The notes under the pieces are model-generated. The model ran no database searches. It was given only the letters and a program-made list of their open reading frames with translations, and was not told the DNA's origin. Shown here piece after piece: positions 22,638-33,188 of a DNA stretch of 64,000 nucleotides (positions within the stretch are counted from its first letter, which is position 1; every line of letters starts with the position of its first letter). This DNA comes from Mauremys mutica (Eukaryota > Chordata > Testudines > Geoemydidae), in the NCBI RefSeq assembly GCF_020497125.1, contig NC_059094.1, positions 3,823,733 through 3,887,732 of the forward strand. Reading direction: 5' to 3'. Both the position numbers and the translations under genes were made by a program.

Positions 22638-22900
22638 GGGTATAGCTATACTGGCAGGGAAGGTGTCATTGCAGCATGAACGGGCATACCAGCACTAACC
22701 TGAATCTAGCTAGCAGAGGTAATAATAACAGGGTTGATGTGGCAGCACAAGCTAGTCATGTGAGTATGTAGTTGGTTGGTAACTCCTGCTACTACAGCTA
22801 CACTAGTATTGTTATCTGAGCTAGGTAGGTTAAAGCTAGCATGGATATACCTACCTACCTGCACTACAATCACACCTTCACCTTCAGTGTAGATTTAACC
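22638..22900. mobile_element. MITE-like element with 40-bp imperfect terminal inverted repeats
   Basis: The left end GGGTATAGCTATACTGGCAG and the complement of the right end, GGTTAAATCTACACTGAAGG, align over about 40 bases, both continuing GAAGGTGT.ATTG. The 263-bp length and CTACACT-like tips fit the Harbinger-derived MITEs elsewhere in the window. The flanking trinucleotides were not decisive. Confidence 0.55.
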
Positions 22901-23182
22901 TGTTCGTGTCTCCCAGTAATTGTCTGTATGGGTCATTTTTCCATTATAGTTATATAATTTTATCTATCTATATATAGTGGTATAATTTTGTTGGTAAAAT
23001 TCCCCATATAGATAAGCCCTCACAAAGGAGTTTCAGAGGAAACAATAGCTTGTAGAAATGGGAACTCTGTGCTAAAACTTTTATACAGTACTGCAATAAT
23101 TTTAAAAGTATGTCCTGGGCATTGGTAACATTCAGTAGCTGAGCAAAGGGGCAGTCCAATGATGTACATTTATGAGTGTCAG

Positions 23183-23391
23183 TGCAGAGATATGTTTGCA
23201 GAAGATTATAATTTAGAGATCCTCCCTCATAAGGGACAGATTATGAACATAGGAATTTGGAGATGTGCCCTGGAGATGGGTTGAGAATACCACATGGCTG
23301 TGTGCAGCAGTTCACCAGAGAGGTTCTCCAGTTTCTTGTATTCCTTTCTCATTCACTGCTTTGTTAGTTAATGAACCCCAAGATCATTACA
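23183..23391 (+). repeat. 5' LTR of the gypsy element
   Basis: Begins TGCAGAGATATG and ends GATCATTACA. It is 209 bases against 228 in the 3' LTR, which has an extra TTTTATTAAAG-type stretch. The two share long phrases such as GAATTTGGAGATGTGCCCTGGA. The next bases, GGTGTCAGAAATG, are where a primer-binding site would lie. Confidence 0.85.
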
Positions 23392-23557
23392 CGGTGTCAG
23401 AAATGCTGAATGAGAAGGAAACTGCAGTCATTTTGAAACGAAATCCTGTATTTTCAACGGAAAGCAGAGACAAAGGGAGGACCAGGCACAAAGGCTTTTG
23501 CATGTATTTGGTGAGCACAATAATAGCTTGACTATCTTAAGGGGGGAAAAGCCAGAA

Positions 23558-24250
23558 ATGGCTGTGTTTCAACCTCCATCCAGCCTGCAATTGTCAGGCA
23601 ATGTTGCAGGAAACTGGAAAAAAATCAGACTGAGTTTTGAATTGTATTTAGCAGCCATAGGGGAAGATGAGAAAAATGATAAAGTGAAATCATCAATCTT
23701 TTTGTATGTTGTTGGGGAGGAAGCATTGGATCATATTTATAACAACTTAAGTTTGAAGAAGGTGAAAATGTGAGATTAAGTAAAATACTGACTACATTTG
23801 AGGAATATTGCATGCCAGAAAGGAATGAAACCTTTGAGACCAGAGAGCAAGAATTAAGGAAACTCAGTAAAACCTGTGACTTTGGTGAGCTGACAGAGTC
23901 TCTGGTCGGAGATAGACTCATTTGCGGCATTAAAGCCAATGTGTTAAGAGAGAGACTGCTCCATAAAGGAGACTTAACTTTAGAAAAAGTTCACCAAATA
24001 TGCAAGGCAGCAGAAACTGTGAAAGCGCAAGCCAAAGAGCTGAATTCACCCGAAGAGGTTATCTACGTACGAAATACTAAACAATATAGCCAGAATAGGT
24101 CAAATCAAAGAGTGGAACCACTGTTAGGGGAAGACTGGGTACAGACAATCATGTGGAAGTTGTGGATTATAGCATGGCCCCAAACACTGTGTTGCCTTTG
24201 GGAAACTCTGTCAGAAATGTGGGGAAAACAATCATTTCCCCAAGTGCAGA
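23558..24250 (+). pseudogene. gag remnant of the gypsy element
   Basis: The predicted product starts MAVFQPPSSLQLSGNV and has the NWKK..FELYLAA and GEEALDHIYNNL segments typical of gag of this gypsy group. The frame shifts once near 23770, then continues through QELRKLSKTCDFGELTESLV and ICGIKANVLRERLL. A CCHC-type zinc knuckle is readable near 24205-24245 in a different frame (CQKCGENNHFPKC), one residue short in its last spacing. Gag forms the particle that packages the element RNA. It is broken by at least two frame changes. Confidence 0.75.
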
Positions 24251-25222
24251 AAAGTCAAGTGTATTCAGTTAAAGGCAATCTGGCGGAGGTGTTTTTCATA
24301 GACATCGTGGTGTCTAGCAGACCTGATGGGAGGGACTGGATACTGCTTGTGGCTGTGAATGGAACAACTATTCTACTGCAATTGGACACAGGAGCTCAGG
24401 TTAATATTCTATCTGAACAAGATTTTGGGAGACTGGAAATAAGACCAAAACGGGGACTAACAAAAATAAAAGTCACTGGTTATTCTGTAAGAAGTGTACC
24501 AGTGATGGGGGAGGTGCATCAACCATAAAAAGACCATGTACAGGCTCCCGTTCATTGTAGAGCCAAAGGGGGTGACACCAATTTTAGGGCTGGCTGCATG
24601 TGAGAAACTCAATCTGGTAAAATGGGTGCGCTCAGTACAAGATCATATTGAACCTGGCTATGCAGCACTCATTCAAGAATATCATGATCTGTTTCAAGGA
24701 TTGGGCTGCTTGCAGGGAGAACATACAATCCGGATAAACACGCAGGTCCCGCCAGTTATCAATCCATGTAGAAAGGTGCCATTTGCACTCCCTGATAAGC
24801 TCAAGGCTGAACTTGCAAGGATGGAAGCAATGCAAGTAATAAAAAAAATGAGGAGCCAACGGAGTGGGTGAGCTCCCTAGGAATTCTGGAGAAAAGTAAG
24901 GGCCAGCTACGCATGTGCTTAGATCAGAGAGACTCAACCAGGCTATACAAAGAGAACATGTCAAACTACCAACCAGAGAAGAGAATATGGCTCAGTTTGC
25001 AAATGCTCAATATTTCACTAAATTGGACACATCCTCAGGCTAAAATTAACTGAAGAAAGTTCAAAACTATGCACATTTAATACCCTATTTGGGAGTTACA
25101 GATTCTTACACTTACCCTTTGGCATAGCTTCAGCACTAGAAGTGCACCATAAAACCATACATACGATCTTTGATCATACTCATGGTGTTGCCATCTCAAT
25201 ATAATATTATATAATCATCTGA

Positions 25223-25518
25223 GGCCTGGTCTACACTAAGAAGGGGGTTCGAATTAGGGTACGCAAATTCAGCTACGTGAATAGCATAGCTGAATTCGAA
25301 GTACCCTAATTCGAACAACTCACCCGTCCAGACGCGGCGGGGTCGAACTCCGCGGCTCCCCCGTCGACTCCGCCAACTCCTTCTGCTGAGGTGGAGTACC
25401 GGAGTCGACCGCGGCGCTTCCGGAGTTCGAACTATTGCGTCTAGATCAGACGCGATAGTTCGAACTCCGAAAAGTCGAACTCTCCACGTCGAACCGGCAG
25501 GTAAGTGTAGACGTACCC
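25223..25518. mobile_element. 296-bp Harbinger-type MITE
   Basis: Ends are GGCCTGGTCTACACT and AGTGTAGACGTACCC. Flanking trinucleotides are TGA (25220-25222) and TTA (25519-25521), as expected for 3-bp Harbinger duplications after one mutation. The interior is rich in TTCGAA and GTCGAC, like the left end of the autonomous Harbinger at 61743. It interrupts the gypsy pol region, so it is younger. Apparent frames inside are artefacts. Confidence 0.8.
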
Positions 25519-25580
25519 TTAGGCTCAACAAAAGAGGAACATGATTATAGACTTTGGGAAGTCTTGGATGCAAACTTGAA

Positions 25581-25703
25581 TAGGGTTGCCAATTTTGGTT
25601 GAATGTATTCCTGGAGGTTTCATCACATGACATAATCTGTAATTAAAGATTAATCTTTAATTCCTGGAGACTCCAGAACAATCCTGGAGGGTTGGCAACC
25701 CTA
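25581..25703. mobile_element. 123-bp MITE with GGTTGCCAAC termini
   Basis: Starts TAGGGTTGCCAATTTTGG, ends GGTTGGCAACCCTA. Perfect 8-bp duplication AACTTGAA at 25573-25580 and 25704-25711. Same family as 7723-7838: both contain CTGGAGACTCCAG and GATTAATCTT. Removing it rejoins the gypsy pol sequence smoothly. Confidence 0.88.
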
Positions 25704-27384
25704 AACTTGAAACTAAATTGGAAGAAATGTGTTTTAGAGGTTACAGACCTGATTTTTTTTTGCGGGGGGGGGGGGGAAATGCTTTCCAACAAAGGTTGGA
25801 AATTTCCAAGGAAGATTTCAACCATTGAAATGACGCACATCCCAAGTCAAAGAAAGATGACCAGTGGTTCCTGGGAATGGTTAATTATCTTGGAAACTGA
25901 ATCAAGAGCCAGTGTTGAAGTTCTATGCACCAGGAAGGCCTATTAAAAATCTCTGAAGATGCTTCACAGTCTGGGTTAGGTGCAGTGATTTTACAGAAGC
26001 ATGAGGATTGTTGGCAGTCAGTGGCATATGCATTCAAATCACTGACTCAGGCTGAAACCAGATACTCAGGGATTGAAAAGGAGCTTTTAGGAATATTGTT
26101 TGCCTGTGAGAGATTTAATCAGTGTATTTATGGAGAGACAGTGGAAGTTGAAATGGATGCAAGCCCCCGATAATGTTATTTAGCAAACTGCTAAATGTCT
26201 GTTCCTTAAGGATTCAAAGAATCATGATAAAGCTGTGAAAGTCTGATTTGGTTTACTACACACCCAGTAAATTCATGTTCACTCCAGATGCACTTTCCAG
26301 AGCAGTGGATCCCATGGAACCAGAAAAGACTTTAAAGACAGATATGCAAGCCTATGTAGACCTGATTATAAAGTCAATTTCCATAGCTAACAGGAAACTG
26401 CAACAAATGAGAGAGGAAACGAAGAAAGATGAATAATTGGGAATCCTTAAAGAAGTGATAATTAAAGGGTGGCCTGGAGAAATAAGCAGTTGCTGTCCAA
26501 ATATAAGAGACGATTGGAACTGCAGAAATGAACTTACTGTGATAGATGGGGTGATTTTCAAGGGCAGTAAGGTTGTATTTCCAATGAGCCTCTGAAAAGA
26601 AATGCTACAGAAGATCAAAGAGCGTCATTTAGTAATTGAGAAGTGCAAACAATGAGCAAAAGAGGTGCTGTATTGGTCATTGATCAATCACAACATTACT
26701 AATGTGGTAGGAAACTGCTTTTCATGCTTGAAATACAAGCCATGCCAATAGGCAGAGCCGCTGAGACTTCATCCAGTTCCACAAAGACCATATGAGAAGG
26801 TCGGCACTGACTTGTTTACCTGGCAATCAAAGGATTATTTAATAATCAAAGATTATTATTCTCTGTATCCAGAAATCTGCACACAGCACAGTATTAAAGT
26901 AAGTCCGTGATAGCCGGCACAAAGGGAATCTTCTCCAGACGTGGAATTCCAGATGAAATCTTTAGTGATAATGGGCTGCAATTTTCCAGTGCAGATTTTA
27001 GGTGATTTCCCATAGATTGGGGGTTTTGTCACAAAACATCAAATCCAAATTACCCCCAATCAAATGGACTTGTGGAAAGGTCTATATGGACAGTCTTCTT
27101 AGTGTATGTGCAATGTGTCTCAAGTGGCATGTGACCAAGATTCATTACTGAATTTGGTCCACTGGTTGGTTCATTAGCTTCCCTGGCCCGGGCTGGGTAC
27201 TGACAGGGAACATGACACGAACGCTGATCCATGCCCCCTTATACGGAGAGTAAAAAACTTTACGAAAAAGACTTTTGACAGTGGGGGTGATTTGTATAAC
27301 GCTTTATTGGTTTACTGAAATGCATCTCTGGAGAATGGCTTTTTTCCAGCTGAGCTGTTAATGGGAAGAAGGATCAAATTGGTA

Positions 27385-27468
27385 ATTGGTCCTGCTTTGA
27401 GCAGGGCGTTGGACTAGATGACCTCCTGAGGTCCCTTCCAACCCTGAGATTCTATGATTCTATGAAAT
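27385..27468 (+). mobile_element. CR1 LINE 3' tip, plus strand
   Basis: A short, strongly 5'-truncated CR1 copy: GGACTAGATGACCTCCTGAG, then CCTTCCAACCCTGA, then the tail ATTCTATGATTCTATG. It sits inside the gypsy integrase region. The ATTCTATG unit marks the same tail class as the CR1 at 11754. Confidence 0.88.
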
Positions 27469-28061
27469 CTAATTTACCAATTAGCGATACCTTGCTGAAA
27501 TCTCATAATAATGAAACCATACGGAAGATGAAAGAAAATCAGAAGTGGAAGCAGAAATATTGTTTTGACAAAAGGGCCTATGATCTCCCATCTCTAGCTC
27601 AGGTGATAGAATGTGCCTGAGGAATCACACCTATAATACTTGGGGCCAAAAGGATACCATTAAGGAACAGCTGCATCCAAGGTCCTGTGTAGTCCAGACA
27701 GACCAAGGGGACATATTTGGACTTAATCAAAGGGATGGATGAATAATCCCATAAAATTCCAACACATTGACAGTTGAGGTGGACTCTGGCATTTCCCATC
27801 TGACTGATCCTTTATCATCAGTGCACATAGGAGAAACTGTCAAGGAATAAGAGAACAACTCAGACGCTAATGAGAGGCTGATACTGAGAAGATCAGAGGG
27901 GGAGACTAAACATCCTGAAAGACTCATAGAGACTTGCTAACCTGCCTGGAGAAGAGGTATTTGAGGAGAGTGAGTGATAAAGACTCACTTGAGAGTGATG
28001 TGCTGGTAACCTCTCCTCTCTAGGTAGTTGACATATTGGGTTTATGGAACTATACTACATG

Positions 28062-28488
28062 CATAGGCGCCAACTTCTTCTGGCGCCGGTGGGTGCTCAA
28101 CCCCCCTCTGCCTTTGGCCCTGCCCAACACCACCCCTGCCCTGCCCCCTCCCACCCCAGTCCAACCCCTTCCCCAAAGTCCCTGCCCCAACTCCACCCCC
28201 TCCCTGCCCCTATTCGACTCTTTCCCCAAATCCCTGCCCCGGCCCCGCCTCTTCCCTGCCTCCTCCCCAGAGCACGCCATGTTCCCGCTCCTCCCCCCTC
28301 CCTCCCAGAGCTTGCTACAGCTGTTTGGTGGCGGCAAGTGCTGGGAGAGAGGGCGGAGAGGAGACGCGGTGCGCTGGTAGGAGGCGGAGGAGGAGGTGAG
28401 GCAGGGGGGTGGGGTGGGGAGCTTGACTGCTGGTGGGTTTCCCCATGGGTGCTCCAGCCCCAGAGCACCCATGGAGTCGGCACCTATG
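28062..28488. mobile_element. Non-autonomous hAT-type element (family B)
   Basis: Starts CATAGGCGCCAACTTC and ends GAGTCGGCACCTATG, with a perfect 8-bp duplication ACTACATG at 28054-28061 and 28489-28496. The interior is C-rich on the left and G-rich on the right, and non-coding. A second copy is at 40725-41083. It lies just inside the gypsy 3' LTR. Confidence 0.88.
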
Positions 28489-28589
28489 ACTACATGGGTT
28501 GAGAATTTAATGCATGTGTTATTAGATAGTTGTTAGCTGTTGATGTATATGTATATAAGAGTTACTTTGTTTTTCCTTAAGAAGGAAAA

Positions 28590-28817
28590 TGTAGAGATCT
28601 GTTTGTAGAAGATTATAATTTATAGACACTCCCTCATAAGGGACTGTATTATGAACATAAGAATTTGGAGATGTGCCCTGGAGGTGGGGGTTGGGAACAC
28701 CACATGGCTGTGTGCAATGCAGTAGCTCACTACAGAAGCTCTCCAGTTTGTTTTATTAAAGTTTTATTCCTTTCTCATTCACTGGTTTGTTATTTATTGA
28801 ACCCCAGGATTGTTACA
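28590..28817 (+). repeat. 3' LTR of the gypsy element
   Basis: Begins TGTAGAGATCTG after the polypurine tract AAGAAGGAAAA and ends GGATTGTTACA. It carries TTTATTAAAGTTTTATT, a likely polyadenylation region, which is shorter in the 5' LTR. The scattered differences between the LTRs show the insertion is old. Confidence 0.85.
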
Positions 28818-29587
28818 GGCAGAGCCTTAGGACGGCATTTTGGGAACCCCTTGACCAAATAACTCCCAGTTTATCCCATAATGTCTGCCCCAGCGCCCAT
28901 TGTGTTACAGTTTTCAAAACAAAGCTCCCTGTGCATGTGGATTTGAGAGCAAATTGAATATTTAAATCAGTGACTTATGGGGGGAGGGCTGTATCTGAGG
29001 AATCCCTTGAGCAAATGACTCCAGATTTGCACTGACTCACCCCTTGAGGCTGATGAGGCCCAGATATTTTACAAACAAGCTGAGCGTGCGTCTGGGTTTT
29101 ACAGCACTGTGACATATCTATACTGAAAGGAAAAGCTCTGTTCTTGAGGCTGAACTTCCCAGAGAAGTCCCTTTGCCGTCTTCCACCCAAAGAAGTATGA
29201 GGCCTTGTCTACATTGGCAAGTTTCTGTGCAGTAAAGCAGCTTTCTGCGCGTACACACTGCCACGCCACGTAGTGCGCAGAAACCGCACCGATGCAGCGC
29301 TGTAAAAACCCCACCCCGATGAGAGGCGTACAACTTTCTGCACCGGGGCTACAGCAACGTGGTCCAGTGTAAACACCCTGGTTGATTACAATGCTGCAAT
29401 TGGCCTCTGGGAGGTGTCCCACAGTGCCTGTTCTTGCCTCTCCGGTCATCGGTTTGAACTCTACTGTCCCGCCCTCGGATGACCAACCCTCATTCCCACC
29501 CTGCAAATTCCTTTGGAATTTTGAAAGTCCCCTTCCTGTTTGCTCGGTGATGCATGCAGTGGTCTCAGAGCATCTTTCCAGGTGGCC

Positions 29588-31348
29588 ATGCTTGCTCCAC
29601 GCACCAGGCGATCCTCCACTTGGAGCAATGCCGAGCTGCTGGACCTCATCAGCCTTTGGGGAGAAGAGGCTATTCAGTCCCAGCTGCGCTCTAGTCATAG
29701 GAATTATGATACCTATGGACAGATTTCATGATGCATGACAGAAAGGGGTCATGACCAGGACACGCTGAAGTGCAGGGTCAGAGTGAAGGAGCTGCGGAAT
29801 GCCTACCACAAGGCATGGGAGGCAAACCGCCATTCCGGTGCTGCACCCATAAGGTGCCAATTCTACAAAGAGGTGGATGCGATACTTGGTGGGGACCCAC
29901 CTCCACTGCAAGGGCCACTGTGGATACTTTGGTGGCTCACGTGCCAGTCGAGAGTGGACCAAGGCAGGAGGAAGAAATCTTGGATGAGGATGTGGAGTGG
30001 GAGGGGGACCCAGAGGCAGAGGACGACTTGGAGGCCAGAGATGCAGGCAGCCAGGAGCTCTTCTCTACCAGCTGTCGGATCTTGGTGAAGAACAAACAGG
30101 AGAGGAGGCCCCTGGAGAGTGGATTTGATTTGGGGAACCGCTGAAGTGAGTTGTTGGGGGCAGGAGGGTTGCAGAAAGCAGGCTTGTGTCTGTGTGATGC
30201 GTGTACCACCACAGGCCTAGTGTGAGCGGCGGAACAGGGTGTGGATTGACTCCCTCACTTCACAGGAATCTGCCTCGGAGATCTCCAGGAAACGCTCATG
30301 GAGACACTGGGCAATCCCCTGCCGCAGGTTCTTTGGCAGAGCTGCTTTGTCTCTTTCCCCATTACCGGTAACTTTCCCGCGCCGCTCTGCCATCGCTGGG
30401 GGGGGGGTGCGGCGGGATCATAGCTGCACACAGGGGAGCCACATGAGGGCCAGGGCAGAAGCCACAGGCTTGGCGAAGACCCTCCCTTGATTCCCTGCTC
30501 ACCCTCAGCAGCGAGATCTTCCATAATGATCACAGCCTGTGGACAGTGTGGGGACAGGAATGATTATCACCCCCCCCAGTGCTGGCTCTCCCCAAGAGCC
30601 ACGTGCCCAGTGTACAGTAGGGTCCAGGAACACTAACTTACCCTGCCCCTGAGGTGACTCACCAATTTGGGGGTCTTGTGGCTCATGTGTGTTGCCTGGG
30701 GTCAGCCGGTTAGTGACAGGTGTGTGAGTACTGGCTGTGTTTTAAATCACTGAGTCACTGTTCTGTGTGCTGCAAACAATCCTGCTTCTGTAAAATGTTG
30801 CATTTTGGCTTCACAGAAATGACCTGGGGAGCCCAGCCTCCCCCTTTGTTATCGCCGGCTGAACGGCTGTGCGGAATTAGAAAGCGGCCATGAAGAACTA
30901 AGGAGGACTTTCAGCCACCGAGAAACAGGAATTGAAGGAGTGGCGGGACGGCAAGAAGAGAGATCAAAAGGAGAACATGGCGCGCCAGAATGAAGCCACG
31001 GAGCGGCTCTTAAATGTTATGGAGCGCCAAGCAGACACGCTCCAGGCGATACTAGCACTGCAAACCAAGCAGCTCCGCACCCGCCCTCCCCTGCAGCTGC
31101 TGTCACAAAACTCTTTCCCACATGCCCCCCAGACACCGCTAGCACACTTTTATCAACCTCCTGGCTGCAGTCTGTACCCACGGCATTCCACTCCTTCCCT
31201 GTCCCAGTCCAGCACTGCAGACTTCCAGTACCCACTGCACTCAACACCCATCCCTCTGCAGTTTTGCCCTGTTGAAGTACAGTACCCGCTGCACTGTACT
31301 CCAAAGGAGAAGGTTGGATATGATCCCTGGACATACACAAATCTTTAA
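29588..31348 (+). pseudogene. Harbinger Myb/SANT-like DNA-binding protein, broken
   Basis: The first part starts MLAPRTRRSSTWSNAELLDL, followed by LISLWGEEAIQSQLRSS..NYDTYGQIS, the Myb/SANT-like domain of Harbinger accessory proteins, which bring the transposase to the nucleus and the element ends. An in-frame TGA follows at about 29729. The same frame resumes with CRVRVKELRNAYHKAWEANR and FYKEVDAILGG. A frame change near 29900 leads to an acidic stretch (EEEILDEDVEWEGDPE). A last part at 30932-31348 is helical then Pro-rich, with MERQADTLQAILALQTKQL; an intron between about 30145 and 30900 is likely. Confidence 0.7.
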
Positions 31349-31615
31349 GCATCCCACCTCCTGGGACTTTCCCTTCCCCCATCCCCCTCAGTACTGATGT
31401 GTTACTTTGATTGTCTCTTGCCTCTGGTATTTGTTTTTTAATAAAAGAATTGTGTTGGTTTGAAAGCAGTCTTTATTCTATTAATTGAAAACAAACGGAG
31501 CCCTGCAAAGCGACAGACAATTATCTTAAACCTTCATATTGCATCGTCTGCACCAATCACAATCACCTCCTAGCATTACAAGCACTGCACTCCCTAGCAC
31601 AACAACAAATATTAG

Positions 31616-32833
31616 TGGCTTTCAGCTTCAAACTGCTTCCTCAAGGCATCCTTATGGCCCCATGCTGTCCCACTCTAATAGCCCTGGTCTCTGGCTTTTC
31701 CAATTCAGCCTCCAGGTGCTGAGCCTCAGCGGTCCAGCCCTGAGTGAAGCTTTCACCCTTCCCTCCACAAATATTATGGAGCGTACAGCACATGGCTATA
31801 AGCATAGAAATATTGTCATCGGTCAGGTCCAGCTGGCCATATAGGCAGCGCCAGCAGGCCTTTAAATGGCCAAAAGCACACTCAACAGTCATTCTGCACT
31901 TGCTCAGCCTGTTGTTGAACTGCTCCTTGCTGCTGTCAAGGTGCCCCATGTATGGCTTCATAAGCCACGGCATTAAGGGTTAGGCTGGATCTCCCAGGAT
32001 CACAGTGGCCATTTCGACCTCCCCTTCTTCTGGTCCAGGAAGAATGTCCCTGCTTGCAGCTTCCTGAACAGGCCAGTGTTCTGAAAGATGTGTGCGTCAT
32101 GCACCTTTCCGGACCAGCCTGTGTTAAAGTCCGTGAAATGCCCATGGTGATCCACAAGTGCCTGGAGAACCATAGAGAAATATCCCTTCCAATTAATGAA
32201 CTCAGTGGCTAGGTGGTCTGGTGCCAGAATTGGAATATGCATCCCATCTATTGCCCCTCCAGAGTTAGGGAAGCTCATTTGTGCAAAGCCATCCACAATC
32301 TCACGCATGTTGCCCAGAGTCACGGTCTTTCGGAGCAGGATGTGATTAATGGCCCTGCACACTTCTGTCAATACGAGTCCAACAGTTGACTTTCCCACTC
32401 TGAGCTGGTTAGCAACTGATCAGTAGCAGTCTGGAGTAGCCAGCTTCCACAATGCAATTGCCACACAGTTCTCCAGTAGCAGGGCTACTCTCATTCTCGT
32501 GTCCTTGCACCGCAGGGCTGGGGCAAGCTCATCACACAGTCCCATGAATGTGGCTTTCCTCATCGGAAAGTTCTGCAGCCACTTCTCGTCATCCCAGATG
32601 TGCATGACGATGTGATCCCACCACCCAGTGCTTGTTTCCTGAGCCCAAAAGCAATGTTCCACAGTGGTCAGCACTTCTGTGAATGCCAGAAGCAATCTCG
32701 TGTCGTAGCTAGTATGCGTGGCGAGATCAGTGTCACACTCCTCTTGCCTTTGTAGTTTAAGGAATAACTCCACTGCCACTTGTGACATATTAGTCACAGC
32801 AAGCAGCATACTGGTCAACAGTTTGGGATCCAT
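31616..32833 (-). pseudogene. HARBI1-like DDE transposase, broken
   Basis: The product starts MDPKLLTSMLLAVTNMSQV at 32833. It contains WWDHIV and RMRVALLLENCVAIALWKLA, then the DDE nuclease: GGAIDGMHIPILAP (first Asp), GKVHDAHIF (second Asp), and VECAFGHLKACW (catalytic Glu). A stop after ATPDCY near 32420, a frameshift near 32000 and another near the C-terminus break the frame. The enzyme would cut and paste the element; this copy cannot. It shares the same layout as the better copy at 62120. Confidence 0.85.
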
Positions 32834-33188
32834 TCCTGCAGACCGAAGAGGCAGGGGGTGCAGTACACAAACCATTGAAAGATGGCGCCAAAGGTGGACG
32901 GAAGCACAGGGATTGCTGGGACGCAAAGCAATGCATCGTGGGGCATTGGGACAGGATGCCCCTCGACCCCCTCTGCCTTCCCACAACTCTTAGTGGCAGA
33001 AGAGGAAGAGATGCTCTGTGGGATAGCTACCCAGAGTGCACCACTCCGAATACAGCTGCAAGTGTGACCACGCTATTGCGCAGGCAGCTGACAGTGTGAA
33101 CACACAACAGCGGTTTCCCTTCAGTGCTCTCTGAGCGGCGCTGTAACTGCCGGTGCTGTAACTCTGCCAGTGTAGACTCTCTGCCTGA

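Larger units (their letters stand above)
24290..27650 (+). pseudogene. pol remnant: protease, RT, RNase H, integrase
   Basis: An aspartic protease active site, LDTGAQVNIL, is at about 24385. RT segments follow: EYHDLFQGLG near 24675, PDKLKAELARM near 24795, and FGSYRFLHLPFGIASA at about 25090-25135 (a partial RT motif). RNase H is at about 25930-26160, with DASQSGLGAVILQK and IEKELLGILFACERF. Integrase remains at about 26620-27100, with a CXXC-like CFSCLKY and GTDLFTW containing the first catalytic aspartate. Two MITEs split the RT/RNase H junction. Many stops and frameshifts are present and no intact enzyme can be made. Confidence 0.8.
23183..28817 (+). mobile_element. Decayed Ty3/gypsy LTR retrotransposon
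   Basis: Two related LTRs (23183-23391, 28590-28817) bracket gag-pol remnants in the order gag, protease, RT, RNase H, integrase, which is the Ty3/gypsy order. The polypurine tract AAGAAGGAAAA sits directly before the 3' LTR. Flanking 5-mers GTCAG and GGCAG match at four of five positions, suggesting the original target duplication. Four younger elements sit inside: a Harbinger-type MITE (25223), a GGTTGCCAAC MITE (25581), a CR1 tail (27385) and a hAT element (28062). Many stops and frameshifts make it inactive. Confidence 0.88.
29201..33185. mobile_element. PIF/Harbinger DNA transposon, complete but decayed
   Basis: The left end GGCCTTGTCTACATTGGC is complementary to the right end GCCAGTGTAGAC...GCC. 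Both sides carry a 3-bp TGA (29198-29200, 33186-33188), the expected Harbinger duplication size. Inside are the two genes such elements carry, in convergent orientation: a Myb/SANT-like DNA-binding protein on the plus strand and a HARBI1-like nuclease on the minus strand. Both have stops or frameshifts. A second element of the same type starts at 61743. Confidence 0.88.

Noticed and set aside
25196..25633. 145-codon minus-strand frame
   Set aside because: It lies almost wholly inside a Harbinger-type MITE and the gypsy remnant and has no domain.
32718..33099. Plus-strand frames opposite the Harbinger transposase
   Set aside because: Antisense shadows of the transposase pseudogene and its 5' flank.
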